Assembly: GCA_965197665.1 (NCBI GenBank)
Contig: CBDANO010000004.1
Span: forward strand, 434,001-498,000
DNA length: 64,000 nt
Reading direction: 5' to 3'
Source of the DNA: CBDANO01 sp965197665
GTDB lineage: Bacteria > Chloroflexota > Dehalococcoidia > Lucifugimonadales > UBA3495
The translations under genes and the position numbers were made by a program. Under the pieces are notes generated by a model that worked only from the letters and a program-made list of their open reading frames with translations, had not been told where the DNA came from and did not search any database. This document shows positions 25,130 through 33,859 of the stretch, piece by piece. The number at the start of each line of letters is the position of its first letter. Within the stretch, counting starts at the first letter, position 1.

Positions 25130-25927
25130 TTAGTTCAAGCCGGCCAGAAACTCCAACACCGCGGCCTGAAACTCTTGAGGTTTTTCTACCTGGGGCGAAT
25201 GGCCGCAACGGTCGATGGACTTGAGGGTGGCATTGGCCAAAGCCGCCCGGTAAAGCTCCCCGCATTCCATCGGCAAGACCGCATCCTGGGCGCCCCAGAC
25301 GACGAGGGCGGGTGTTTTGACCTTTCGGAGGTAGAAGGGCAGGCTGGGGTTGTGCAGGTAAGGTTTCCAACACAAACGAGAAAGCATTTCCATGTTCGAG
25401 TGGGCGGTGTTCGCTTCGTCCGGGGAGAGATCTCTAAAGTACCACTCATAGTCGGCTACCTGAGAAGGGTCGTAGAAAGCCTTCTCCAACCGCTCCTCCG
25501 CCGAGACCATGAGCATCTCCGCGATCTCGCCAACCTTTGGCTTGATGCCCGCCGCGTCTATCAACACCAGCCCCTTGAGGTCTTGATGGCACATAGCGGC
25601 CATTTCCGCACCAATCCAACCGCCCAAAGAATGTCCCATCAGAACGTACTGTTGCAGGCCCAGTTGCTGGACCAATTCCAAGGTAAAGTGGGCCGCGTCG
25701 GTCACGGTTGACACCCAGGGGGGCCTGGGGGTGCCGAAGAACCCAGGATGAGAGGGGCAGTACACGGTATATTGCTGACCTAGCGGGCTGCTCCAAGGGT
25801 CGAAAGTGGCCAGCCCTCCGCCTCCGTGGAGGAGCAGCAAGGGCGGGCCCGAACCCCGGGAAAACATTTGCACCGGGGTACCGCCCACGGTAACTATCGA
25901 TTCTTTAGCGCTTTTAGTCGTCGTCAT
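25130..25927 (-). CDS. Alpha/beta-fold hydrolase
   Basis: A 265-residue hydrolase with a complete triad: Ser in LMGHSLGGWIG near residue 105, Asp in LVVWGAQDAVLP and His in DRCGHSPQVEKP. PPLLLLHGGGGLATFDPW gives the oxyanion loop, with an unusual four-Gly run. It resembles MhpC/haloalkane-hydrolase relatives, but no substrate can be named. The ATG at 25927 gives a normal N-terminus (MTTTKSAKESIVTVGG); the open frame reaches 26059 but the extra part has no homology pattern. It has no close sequence similarity to the hydrolase at 5514-6464. Confidence 0.85.
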   Translation of the reverse strand: MTTTKSAKESIVTVGGTPVQMFSRGSGPPLLLLHGGGGLATFDPWSSPLGQQYTVYCPSHPGFFGTPRPPWVSTVTDAAHFTLELVQQLGLQQYVLMGHSLGGWIGAEMAAMCHQDLKGLVLIDAAGIKPKVGEIAEMLMVSAEERLEKAFYDPSQVADYEWYFRDLSPDEANTAHSNMEMLSRLCWKPYLHNPSLPFYLRKVKTPALVVWGAQDAVLPMECGELYRAALANATLKSIDRCGHSPQVEKPQEFQAAVLEFLAGLN

Positions 25928-26108
25928 TCGGTGAATCCCCATCGCCGATTGTTTGCGGCCCGCCGGGCGTATTCTCGACGCCTGCCGAAAGCCAAAGGCC
26001 AATAGACGGCCTGTGGGTGGAACGTCCCCGATTCTGGAACAAATGCCAAGGGATGTCAAGCTGAGCCGCTTTTGAGACCTTGACAGGCAATAGGGGTCTT
26101 AATACCAT

Positions 26109-26141
26109 GAATCTACCCGGAATCTATCCTGAATCTACTGG
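26109..26141. repeat. Three tandem 11-base repeats upstream of tRNA-Gln
   Basis: GAATCTACCCG, GAATCTATCCT and GAATCTACTGG follow each other without gaps, ending about 58 bases before tRNA-Gln. They could be a regulatory binding site or a slippage product. Confidence 0.6.
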
Positions 26142-26199
26142 GGATAGTATCTCCCCGGGCGCCATCCTCGAAGTCGAAGCCCGCCGCAACCACTGCCTC

Positions 26200-26273
26200 T
26201 GGGGATTAGTCTAGCGGTAGGACGCCTGACTCTGGATCAGGTAGCCGAGGTTCGAATCCTCGATCCCCAGCCA
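26200..26273 (+). tRNA. tRNA-Gln (anticodon CUG)
   Basis: A full cloverleaf: acceptor TGGGGAT with ATCCCCA, D arm GTCTAGCGGTAGGAC, anticodon stem CCTGA/TCAGG around CTCTGGA (anticodon CTG, reading CAG), T arm CGAGG/CCTCG around TTCGAAT, discriminator G and an encoded CCA. Confidence 0.95.
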
Positions 26274-26378
26274 GTTCGCAGCACTCATGGCCAGTTTGAC
26301 GCTCGAGCAACCGCCGCTTGTTTGGTTCGCGTTCACCATTTCGGGTTCGCCGTTTGCTCAATGGGTGTTTCAATAGTC

Positions 26379-26471
26379 CCTTCTCCGTGGGGAGAAGGTG
26401 AGGATGAGGGGAAAGGTCTGAAGGCAACCGGGATGGTCCGCGCCGGGAATCGTCCTCACCCTGCCCTCTCC
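26379..26471. repeat. Intergenic inverted-repeat element
   Basis: CCTTCTCC (26379-26386) pairs with GGAGAAGG (26391-26398). GGTGAGGA (26397-26404) pairs with TCCTCACC (26453-26460) about 50 bases further on. Elements with this GGAGAAGGTGAGGATGAGGG wording recur between genes in many environmental bacterial genomes. No other copy occurs in this window. The rest of the 26274-26647 gap holds nothing else I recognise. Confidence 0.55.
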
Positions 26472-26647
26472 CAAGTGTGAGACGGAACCTCATAGAACCA
26501 TCCGAGGGGATTTCAAGGCTATAAATGTTGACAGTGCAAAATAGTGTACGTAACATGCGGGTTGCTTAAACCTGTGCCCCGGGTCCGGTCCAGCAGGCGC
26601 GGGTTACGCCCCTGGGCAACGATCGCCGGCCCGCAAGGAGCTGGGGA

Positions 26648-27700
26648 GTGACAGGCGCCATGGGCAGGCTTTCCTCTATGACTCGATTTATTACTAGGTG
26701 GTATGTTTCCGCAGTCTTGCTTGGGGCCATCGGAATTGTTCTAGGGTCGATGGTCTTCTTCTTTGCGTGGCCCGGCAAGCCCAAGATCGGGATCATAGAC
26801 GTGCCATTCACAGTGATTTCCGACCGGTCGGCGTTCGAAATCAACGCGCTCCTTGACTACGCCCGGGACCAAGACTCCATAAAGGGCGTAGTGATTCAGC
26901 TGAACTCCCCGGGAGGCTCCGCCGCCCCCTCCGAGCACCTGTATCTGGAGATAGCCAATCTCCGGCAAGAAAAGCCGGTGGTCGTGGTAGTAAACCAGTT
27001 GGCGGCCAGCGGTGGGTACATGATGGCCTTGGGCGCGAATTATGTTTACGCCAAACCGTCGAGCTTCGTAGCAAGCATCGGCGTAATCATATCGTCCCTT
27101 CCGGGGCTGATTCCCAGGCAGCCCAGCGAACGAGAAGCAACGACAGGGCCTTTCAAGGGCGCGGGCGGGGACTATAGACACTACGTAACCTTACTTGACC
27201 AGCTGAAGCAGTCGTTTGCCCAGCTTGTAGTTGCCGAACGGGGAGACCGCCTTCGAATACCCCTTGAAGAAGTCATGGAAGGCAAGATCTACGTGGGAGT
27301 CGAGGGTGTGCAGCTTGGCTTCGTAGACGCCATCGGCGGAAGGTCCGACGCTATTGAAAAGGCGGCCTCCTTGGCCAACGTCTCAGGCTATGACCTGGTG
27401 GACATAAATACCGAGGTTTCACTCATCTTGAACCGGAAACTTGAACGGATTAACGAGCCCTTACGAGGGTCGGCGGCACTCCCGCCGTGGGGCCAGCAAC
27501 CCTCCTTCGAAGATGGACGGCCAACGTTCCAGGGCCCCGGTGAGTCCGGGCGCCTCACTGGTAAGTCGGACCTGAGCGAGCTGCGGCTTCTGCCGCTGCC
27601 GGGAGGGATCGGCGAAGACCCCGACACCGCCTTGCCGGACTTCCCGATAGAAATCAACAAGCCCAACGTGTACTACCTATATGTCGGCCCGTCTCCTTAG
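26648..27700 (+). CDS. Membrane-anchored SppA/ClpP-fold serine protease
   Basis: A 350-residue protein. One N-terminal membrane helix (YVSAVLLGAIGIVLGSMVFFFAW) is followed by a ClpP/crotonase-type protease domain. It has IKGVVIQLNSPGGSAAPSEH (oxyanion Gly-rich loop), NQLAASGGYMMALGA with the nucleophile Ser, and VASIGVIISSLPG as in SppA. EEVMEGKIYVGVEGVQLGFVD is the SppA-like Lys region. The C-terminal roughly 90 residues, Pro/Gly-rich, have no family I know. It is the first gene of a three-gene operon; its end overlaps the next gene by 20 bases. It probably cuts signal peptides or other membrane segments; the partners suggest a dedicated envelope task. Confidence 0.85.
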   Translation: MTGAMGRLSSMTRFITRWYVSAVLLGAIGIVLGSMVFFFAWPGKPKIGIIDVPFTVISDRSAFEINALLDYARDQDSIKGVVIQLNSPGGSAAPSEHLYLEIANLRQEKPVVVVVNQLAASGGYMMALGANYVYAKPSSFVASIGVIISSLPGLIPRQPSEREATTGPFKGAGGDYRHYVTLLDQLKQSFAQLVVAERGDRLRIPLEEVMEGKIYVGVEGVQLGFVDAIGGRSDAIEKAASLANVSGYDLVDINTEVSLILNRKLERINEPLRGSAALPPWGQQPSFEDGRPTFQGPGESGRLTGKSDLSELRLLPLPGGIGEDPDTALPDFPIEINKPNVYYLYVGPSP

Positions 27701-29003
27701 AATAAGCCTACTATTGGTTGCGCCGCTGGCCGCGTTGGCGTTTTTCCTGGGGGCTTACTTCTTTTTCTATCGAGGGGGTTATGACTCGCCGCCCGCCGTG
27801 ACTGTCCCCTTCGATAGAGTATCCTCTCCCTTGTCCAGCCACGTTAGCTTTACTGACGCGGCCGAGCTCCACTCGGGGATGCTCCTGGTGGACGGCGCGC
27901 ACCTCAACGACTTCACCCGGGGGGAGGTGTCCTACCTTTTAGACCGGGTGGCTTCTCGGGGCTTCGACGTTGAGTTCACCGGCCCAGTGGCGACCCTCTA
28001 TTCGGTTCAGCAGGTACCCTCGGAAGAAAGACTCGCCCTGCTAAGGGAGGGTCTTCGCCGGGCGGACAGCTTGCTAGTCATTGCGCCCGTTGAAGCCTAC
28101 ACTCGCGGCGAAGTGGACTTGGTGGAGCGGTTTGTGGAAAAGGGCGGGAGATTGCTGTTGATAGCCGATCCGACCCGGGCCGCGGATATCAACAGCTTAG
28201 CCGAGCGGTTCGGCGTTACTTTTCAACCCGGTTACCTGTACAACAACGTGGACTACGACCTGAATTTCCGCAATATCTTCGTTCGAAATTTCCGGCCCGA
28301 CGAGGTGACCCGAGGCCTGCGCCAAATCGCTCTCTATACGGCGGGGTCGATTAAATCGGCTAGGCCGTGGCTCGCTCATACAGACGCGAATACCCGCTCG
28401 TCCATCGTCGAAAGGGTCGAGCCTTTCTACCCCATCGTCAGGGGAGAAAACGGCCGGGTCCTCGCCATCCACGACCTGACCTTCATGGTGCCGCCGCAAA
28501 ACTCGATCCTAGACAACGACCAGTTGATATCCAATATAGCCGGCTACCTCACCGCGGGACAGAGGAGCTTCGACCTAGCCGATTTCCCTTATTTTCTCCG
28601 GGGTGACGTCGACATCTTGCTGGGCCGGTCCTCCCTTTTCGACGCCGGCGCGGCGATGAAGGCCGCACTAGGCGGGCTTCAAGTAAGCTCCAACATCGTG
28701 GGCGTTGAGGACATCACCAGAAGTACTATCTACTTGGGGCTTTACCAGGATGCTCCCGGCGTAGCCCAATACCTGGAGATTGCGGGCGTCCGGGTCGACG
28801 GCGCCTTGCGGACCCCGTTCACCCCCGATATCGACCCTGAGGATACGGCTTTTATCCTGCTGCATGAGACCCAGGATAGAAGGGTCCTGGCGGTCTTGGG
28901 CGCCACCGAAGAGGCTGTGGCCGAAATGCTGCGCCGGTTGGGCGACGGGTCCTTCCGCACCGGACTTGTAAGTGACTCCATAGGAGTGTACCGGATTCGA
29001 TGA
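27681..29003 (+). CDS. DUF4350/GldG-like single-span membrane protein
   Basis: A 440-residue protein. An N-terminal membrane helix (LLVAPLAALAFFLGAYFFFY) anchors a large extracytoplasmic part. HLNDFTRGEVSYLLDRVASRGFDVEF and SLLVIAPVEAYTRGEVDLVERFVEKGGRLLLIADPTR form two Rossmann-like halves that match DUF4350 and the extracellular part of GldG-type proteins (I break the motif in two because it is long). FNRIF-like strands and a C-terminal ALLGATEEAV-like half follow; actual late residues are VLAVLGATEEAVAEMLRRL. It overlaps both neighbours (20 and 4 bases), showing tight coupling. No ABC transporter partner is present, unlike gliding systems. Function unknown. Confidence 0.75.
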   Translation: MSARLLRISLLLVAPLAALAFFLGAYFFFYRGGYDSPPAVTVPFDRVSSPLSSHVSFTDAAELHSGMLLVDGAHLNDFTRGEVSYLLDRVASRGFDVEFTGPVATLYSVQQVPSEERLALLREGLRRADSLLVIAPVEAYTRGEVDLVERFVEKGGRLLLIADPTRAADINSLAERFGVTFQPGYLYNNVDYDLNFRNIFVRNFRPDEVTRGLRQIALYTAGSIKSARPWLAHTDANTRSSIVERVEPFYPIVRGENGRVLAIHDLTFMVPPQNSILDNDQLISNIAGYLTAGQRSFDLADFPYFLRGDVDILLGRSSLFDAGAAMKAALGGLQVSSNIVGVEDITRSTIYLGLYQDAPGVAQYLEIAGVRVDGALRTPFTPDIDPEDTAFILLHETQDRRVLAVLGATEEAVAEMLRRLGDGSFRTGLVSDSIGVYRIR

Positions 29004-30589
29004 ATCGAAGACTACGGCTATTGGCTGCTATGCTTTCCATTGGAATTTTGGCGCCTGGAATTCTGGTGTCGTGCGCCTCGGACCCCGCTACTCCGCTCCC
29101 GGGCGCGGCGGCAGAGGCTACGCCCGACGTTTCCGCCACAATAACCGCTCAAGTCCAACGGGCCGGACCAGGCACGCCGACGCCGACGGCGGTACCGGCC
29201 GGGGCCCGGGCTGCGGCTCTGGAGTTTGCTGCTTCCCATGCCGACATTTCCGCTGACTGGGACCAATTCCATGCTGACTATGACAACTGGCGCTTGGGGC
29301 TATCGGCTTGCACCGCCGGCTCGTTCCGCGCTTCGTTGCAAGGCTTCGCCGGACGTTTCGCCGGGGTCACCGCGGCCGCAAGGTCGCTGCCTCGGTCCAC
29401 CGCCGTACGAGAGTTGTCCGACGCGCTCATCGAGGCTGCGGAGCTGGAAGAGGCGGCTTTGCGCAATCTCAGGGACACGTGGCGACCGGCAGACACGTCG
29501 ATTAGGGAAGTAGTTGTCGAGGGTGACTCCGAAAACGACTCCGAGGAAGCCGGTGTCTCGCAAGTCCAGGCCCCCGTCTCCGGGTTCGAACTTGTAGACC
29601 AAGCCCGCGCCGTGTCATCGGCCCTGCGGCAGGACGTGGCGGACTCCCTTACCGACCGGGCAGCCAATACTTCCGAGGCCTCCGTGGCCAGTATCAACGA
29701 GTTTGCCGCCGGCTTCAACGCCATCGACGCCGCGTGGGACGACTTTCATCGCCGCTATGACTCGTTCCGCAGTGAGACGCGGCGGACCGCTTCCGGCGAG
29801 ACCGTAAGCCAGCTTGGCTTACTCATCAACCGGTTCCACGACATTGTCACCGACATAAGGCAACTGCCGACTATAGCATCCACGCGGCCGGCGGCGGAGG
29901 CCCTAGTCCAAGCCGCCGAGCAGGAAGACCTTGCCCTGCGCCGGCTGAGGGATACTCTCCAGTTGATCGTGGACCCTGTTGCCGGAGCCATCGATGAATC
30001 CTTGACCTCCAATAGCGTTCAGGACCCGTCCTCAGCGGGTGGGGAGTCAGCCGAGCAAGAGCCTGAAACGCCCGCCCCCACTTTGTTCCATGCTTTCGAC
30101 GCCCAGCTGGTGGAAGCCAACTCCGAAAGACTCGAAGCCCAGCGATTGTTGGAAGAAGTCCTGGAGGATATTTCCGACAATACCCAAGTCGAAGTCCAAG
30201 ACTTTGCCGGGTCCTACGGCCGGCTACTCGAGGATTGGAACAGCTTCCACGCCGAGTATGACGAATGGCGCAATACCGGTGGGGGGTGCGATCAATCCGA
30301 GGCAACCGCCGCCCTGGGGCAGCTGAGCGCCTCCTTTGGGAAGATATCCAGGGCGGTGAGGGGCCTACCCGCCGCCACGGTCTTGCGGCCCCTGGCCGAG
30401 ATACTCGTTGAAGCCGCCGAAAGGGAGGAGCGAGCCCTCAGAGAGCTGCGGAACACCTGGCGGCCAAATGACACCGGAGTGTACCGGGACTTCGACCTCC
30501 AACGGAGCACGGCGGGCAAGCTGCGCCGCCAAGTTAAGACCGGCCTTCAGGAACTCTTGGAGGACTACGGTATATCGTCTTTGAAGTAG
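29000..30589 (+). CDS. Lipoprotein made of three helical repeats, unknown family
   Basis: A 529-residue lipoprotein with signal peptide and lipobox ILVSC near residue 25, then an Ala/Pro/Thr linker. Three related units of about 82 residues occupy roughly 81-163, 241-321 and 406-489. Each has W-x-x-F-H-x-x-Y-D near its start, a central R-x-L-P, and ends in A-L-R-x-L-R-(D/N)-T. Units 1 and 3 share more (a Cys after the first motif, and TWRP at the end) than either does with unit 2. The linkers are acidic. It begins within the stop codon of the DUF4350 gene (4-base overlap) and is the last gene of the operon. I do not recognise the family. Confidence 0.75.
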   Translation: MNRRLRLLAAMLSIGILAPGILVSCASDPATPLPGAAAEATPDVSATITAQVQRAGPGTPTPTAVPAGARAAALEFAASHADISADWDQFHADYDNWRLGLSACTAGSFRASLQGFAGRFAGVTAAARSLPRSTAVRELSDALIEAAELEEAALRNLRDTWRPADTSIREVVVEGDSENDSEEAGVSQVQAPVSGFELVDQARAVSSALRQDVADSLTDRAANTSEASVASINEFAAGFNAIDAAWDDFHRRYDSFRSETRRTASGETVSQLGLLINRFHDIVTDIRQLPTIASTRPAAEALVQAAEQEDLALRRLRDTLQLIVDPVAGAIDESLTSNSVQDPSSAGGESAEQEPETPAPTLFHAFDAQLVEANSERLEAQRLLEEVLEDISDNTQVEVQDFAGSYGRLLEDWNSFHAEYDEWRNTGGGCDQSEATAALGQLSASFGKISRAVRGLPAATVLRPLAEILVEAAEREERALRELRNTWRPNDTGVYRDFDLQRSTAGKLRRQVKTGLQELLEDYGISSLK

Positions 30590-30640
30590 ACTTGGGCCGG
30601 ACGATTGCTGGGCTGCCCGGCGCAATCGACCGGCCCAAGT
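30590..30640 (+). terminator. Long inverted repeat after the lipoprotein operon
   Basis: ACTTGGGCCGG (30590-30600) pairs with CCGGCCCAAGT (30630-30640), and CGATTGC inside pairs with GCAATCG with small bulges. It starts at the end of the operon's last gene and may end its transcription, though no T-run follows. Confidence 0.5.
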
Positions 30641-30745
30641 CAACCCTGGTATTGGCAATGACCCGCCGTACTCGTTCGGGAAGCGGCTCCCTTGCTCGAC
30701 GCGAAGGTGAGCGACGTCGTATTGGCGAGATAGCATCCCTACCGG

Positions 30746-30806
30746 CCTAGCGGGGGGCTGTGCAAATTGCAAGTAGTACTTGCAATTTGCACAGCCCCCC
30801 GCTAGG
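30746..30806. repeat. Perfect 61-base palindrome
   Basis: Two perfectly complementary 30-base arms surround a single central G at 30776. The outer ends are CCTAGCGGGG (30746 on) and its complement ending at 30806. It ends 9 bases before the ATG of the DUF4143 ATPase gene. In RNA it would be a hairpin that hides the start region; in DNA it could extrude as a cruciform. It is not one of the dispersed repeat copies. Confidence 0.9.
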
Positions 30807-30815
30807 TTAGACACC

Positions 30816-31988
30816 ATGATCGAGCGAGAGATTACCGGCCGTTTGACCGCGCTGTTTCAACAGTACCCCTTCGTGACTGTGACCGGGCCGCGGCAGTCGG
30901 GTAAGACGACGCTCTGCCGCGCTGCTTTTCCTGACCTGGCATATGCCAACCTGGAAGCGCCCGACCAGCGGGCCTTTGCCGAATCCGATCCCCGTGGATT
31001 TCTCTCGCAGCTCGGCGAGGGCGCCATCATCGACGAGGTCCAGCATGTTCCCACTCTGTTGTCCTACCTGCAGGTTTTAGCTGACGAAAGACGGCGCAAC
31101 AGCCTCTTTGTGCTCACGGGCAGCGAGCAGTTCAAACTCTCCGACGCCATCAACCAGTCTCTCGCCGGGCGGACGGCGCTGCTCCGTCTGTTGCCATTTT
31201 CGCTGACGGAACGGCAGCGGACGGGCGCCAGCAACGTAATAGACGATCTTCTATACTCCGGGTTCTATCCCCGAATTCTCGACCAAGGACTCGATCCACA
31301 CCAAGCCCTGGCTGATTACTTTGAGACCTACGTTGAGCGCGACGTGCGCCGCTTGGGGGAAATTCGGAACCTTACAAGTTTCCGGCGCTTCGTCCGGCTG
31401 TGCGCTGGGCGGGTGGGCCAACTGGTCAATCTTAGCTCGCTGGGTTCGGACGCCGGCGTATCACACACGACGGCGCGAGAATGGCTTACGGTGTTGGAAA
31501 CGAGCTACGTCGTCTTTCAGCTGCCGCCGTACCACGCCAACATACGAAAGCGTTTGGTCAGGTCGCCCAAGCTGTATTTCTATGACGTTGGGCTGGTCAG
31601 CTATCTCATAGGCATTGAACACGCCAACCAAGTCGCCACCCATCCCCTGCGGGGGTCCCTTTTTGAGAACGCGGTGGTTGCGGAGGCGCTCAAGCACCGT
31701 TTCAACCAGGGCCGCCAAGCCAATCTCTCCTTTTTCCGAGACGCGCGAGGCTTGGAATGCGACCTCTTTTATGAAACCGGGCGCGGCATCGGCGCAATCG
31801 AGATCAAAGCCGGGTCCACCATTGCCTCAGACTATTTTGGCCCGCTCAATCGCGTCGCCGAGTTGATTCCGGCCATCTCAGCCAAAGCCGTCGTTTACGG
31901 CGGCGCAACCCGGCAGTCCCGAAGCGATTGCGAGGTGGCGCCGTTGGGCGACTTGGGCGAATTGTTGGAACGCTTTGACCTGAGTTAA
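30816..31988 (+). CDS. DUF4143 AAA-type ATPase
   Basis: A 390-residue ATPase of the AAA_14/DUF4143 family. Walker A is VTGPRQSGKTTLCR near residue 22. Walker B is GAIIDEVQHVPTLLSYLQ, followed by RNSLFVLTGSEQF. The C-terminal DUF4143 part includes ETYVERDVRRLGEIRNL and FFRDARGLECDLFYETG, the latter being a PD-(D/E)xK-like nuclease motif. The ATG at 30816 is used; an upstream in-frame codon at 30780 falls inside the palindrome. These genes are widely mobile and their cellular role is unclear. A GC stem (31994-32014) follows the stop. Confidence 0.9.
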   Translation: MIEREITGRLTALFQQYPFVTVTGPRQSGKTTLCRAAFPDLAYANLEAPDQRAFAESDPRGFLSQLGEGAIIDEVQHVPTLLSYLQVLADERRRNSLFVLTGSEQFKLSDAINQSLAGRTALLRLLPFSLTERQRTGASNVIDDLLYSGFYPRILDQGLDPHQALADYFETYVERDVRRLGEIRNLTSFRRFVRLCAGRVGQLVNLSSLGSDAGVSHTTAREWLTVLETSYVVFQLPPYHANIRKRLVRSPKLYFYDVGLVSYLIGIEHANQVATHPLRGSLFENAVVAEALKHRFNQGRQANLSFFRDARGLECDLFYETGRGIGAIEIKAGSTIASDYFGPLNRVAELIPAISAKAVVYGGATRQSRSDCEVAPLGDLGELLERFDLS

Positions 31989-31993
31989 TCTGT

Positions 31994-32014
31994 GGGGCGG
32001 CCTACAGCCGCCCC
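31994..32014. terminator. GC-rich stem between convergent genes
   Basis: GGGGCGGC (31994-32001) pairs with GCCGCCCC (32007-32014) around CTACA. It sits between the convergent ATPase and peptide-binding genes. No T-run, so termination is likely but not certain. Confidence 0.5.
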
Positions 32015-32041
32015 GACCTGGAAGTAAGATGGCGGAACACC

Positions 32042-33859
32042 CTACTCGTTGGAAATATAGGCGTACCTGAACCTGGGAATGACCAGCGGGAACAAGTAAT
32101 AGTCTTTGACGTTGGGCTTGAGCAGGGCATAACCGCTGCCGCTGTGCCAGAGGGGGACCCACGGGGCGTCTTCCAGGATCATCTCCTCGACTTTGTTGTA
32201 TATCTCAAACCGGGCGGTTTCATCAGACTCCGTTCTTGCTGCTTCCAGCAAGTGGTCCACTTCTGGATTGGAATACCTGGTGTGATTGTTGGCGCTCTCC
32301 GAATGGAATAGTACATCCAGGAAGTTCTCCGGGTCCGGGTAGTCGGCTATCCAACCCATTCCGCCAAACATTTGGAAGCGCTTCCGCTTCAGATCATCCA
32401 AGAAGGTAGCCCATTCAGTCTGCAAAAACTCTATCTCGAGTCCCAAGTTTTCCCGCCATGACTGGACTACGGCCTCCATGACGGGGCTCACCGGGGCACC
32501 GAAGGAGCCGGGCACGGTCATTACTATGCGAGGAATCTCGTCCAGGTTATCCCCGTACTTCGATTCCCTAAGCAGTTGCTTGGCTTTTTCCGGATCATAC
32601 TCATAGCCCCGGACGTCCGGATTGTACCCGGGAAATGAAGGCGGCAGTATGCCTTTGGCGGGCCTGTCCAGCCCTTCGAGTAGAATGGCGGTCAGCGTCT
32701 CCTTATCCACAGCATAGTTCATGGCTTGGCGCACCTTCGGATCGTCGAAGGGAGGCTCAGTGGAGTTCATACCCACGTAAGACACGTCAAAGCTCGGAGG
32801 AGCCTGTATGACTTCTTTGCTCAATGGGTTCGAAGGGTCTAGGACGGCCTCCACGTTGAGCAGGCCCACTCCGGTCACGTGGACCTCGTCGTTTTCGTAC
32901 ATCAGCAGGGCGTTGCCGCCGCTAAGAATGAACTGGACTTCCGCTAACTTAGGCGGGCCCAAGTGATAGGCCTCGTTGCGGGTCAAACGCAGGGTTTCAC
33001 CGGGCTCGTACTCGGTGAGCCGGAAGGGTCCCGTGCCGTTGGGCTCTCTGAACCATTGCGGGTTGCCTTCGACGTTGTTCCGGTCCAGCACGAAGGTCGC
33101 CGGGTAGGTTAGCTTGGACAGGAAATACGCCTTGGGCGCATCTATGGTGAGAGACAAAGTATGATCGTCAATCACCCGGACTCCCTCCACGTTGGAGGCC
33201 AAGCCTCGCTGCCTGTCTCTGAAACCGACAATGTCTCCCAGGAAGTTATCCGCCAATACCGCCTCGGTTTCCGGGTCGGCAATCCTCTCTATGGACCACT
33301 TGAAGTCCTCGGCGGTCACCGGCCGGCCGTCATGGAACTTGGCGTCCTCTCTCAAGTGGAAGGTGTAGGTCCTTCCATCGTCGCTTACGTCCCAGTCCTT
33401 GGCCAAGTCCCCCACGATCCTTATTTGCTGGTCCTGGGTATTCTTGGGGTTCTCCGCCTCCAGGGTTAGCAGTCCTCCGAATATTTCCACGACGTAAAGG
33501 GAAGAGAAAGTGTCCCCGGATAGATGGGGGTCCAGAGTGGGCGGCTCGGGCCCCAACCGTATCAAGGTTGCGTCCTCGGCCACTTCAGGCTGTGTGACGG
33601 CAACGGTGGGAGGCAGTCTCGTGGGCCTGGGAGTCGGCGAAACCCTTTCGGGTAAAGGAGTCGACGGCGGGAGTGTTGGTGGCGTTGTTGCCGTTGGATT
33701 GGCCGTGGTGTCGGCCGTTGGGCTGGCCGCGGCGTCGGCAGTGGGCGCCTCGGTAGGCGCCGCACTTGGCGCGCCAGAGGGTCCCTCCGGCGTCGACTCC
33801 GAACCGCAGGCCATGACGGCGACCAGTAGAAGGCATGCAAGGATAAAAGGCCACTTCAT
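32042..33859 (-). CDS. ABC transporter substrate-binding lipoprotein, oligopeptide/dipeptide (family 5) type
   Basis: A 605-residue lipoprotein. The signal peptide (FILACLLLVAVMAC) is followed by a Thr/Pro/Ala-rich linker of about 70 residues. The family-5 binding-protein domain starts at IRLGPEPPTLDPHLSGD. DWDVSDDGRTYTFHLREDAKFHDGRPVTA, split here as a known signature only in its parts (DDGRTYTFHLR; KFHDGRPV), and YVGMNSTEPPFDDPKVRQAM are typical of DppA/OppA. It would deliver peptides or other solutes to a permease, but no permease or ATPase gene is in this window, so it is an orphan. ATG at 33859 fits the signal peptide; TTG at 33874 is the alternative. Confidence 0.9.
   Translation of the reverse strand: MKWPFILACLLLVAVMACGSESTPEGPSGAPSAAPTEAPTADAAASPTADTTANPTATTPPTLPPSTPLPERVSPTPRPTRLPPTVAVTQPEVAEDATLIRLGPEPPTLDPHLSGDTFSSLYVVEIFGGLLTLEAENPKNTQDQQIRIVGDLAKDWDVSDDGRTYTFHLREDAKFHDGRPVTAEDFKWSIERIADPETEAVLADNFLGDIVGFRDRQRGLASNVEGVRVIDDHTLSLTIDAPKAYFLSKLTYPATFVLDRNNVEGNPQWFREPNGTGPFRLTEYEPGETLRLTRNEAYHLGPPKLAEVQFILSGGNALLMYENDEVHVTGVGLLNVEAVLDPSNPLSKEVIQAPPSFDVSYVGMNSTEPPFDDPKVRQAMNYAVDKETLTAILLEGLDRPAKGILPPSFPGYNPDVRGYEYDPEKAKQLLRESKYGDNLDEIPRIVMTVPGSFGAPVSPVMEAVVQSWRENLGLEIEFLQTEWATFLDDLKRKRFQMFGGMGWIADYPDPENFLDVLFHSESANNHTRYSNPEVDHLLEAARTESDETARFEIYNKVEEMILEDAPWVPLWHSGSGYALLKPNVKDYYLFPLVIPRFRYAYISNE

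Noticed and set aside
26206..26556. Minus-strand frame across tRNA-Gln
   Set aside because: It reads the tRNA and the adjacent repeat in antisense; not coding.
27681..30589. Gliding-motility (Gld) system
   Set aside because: Only the GldG-like extracytoplasmic fold is present. No GldA/GldF-type ABC transporter genes and no other motility genes are found.
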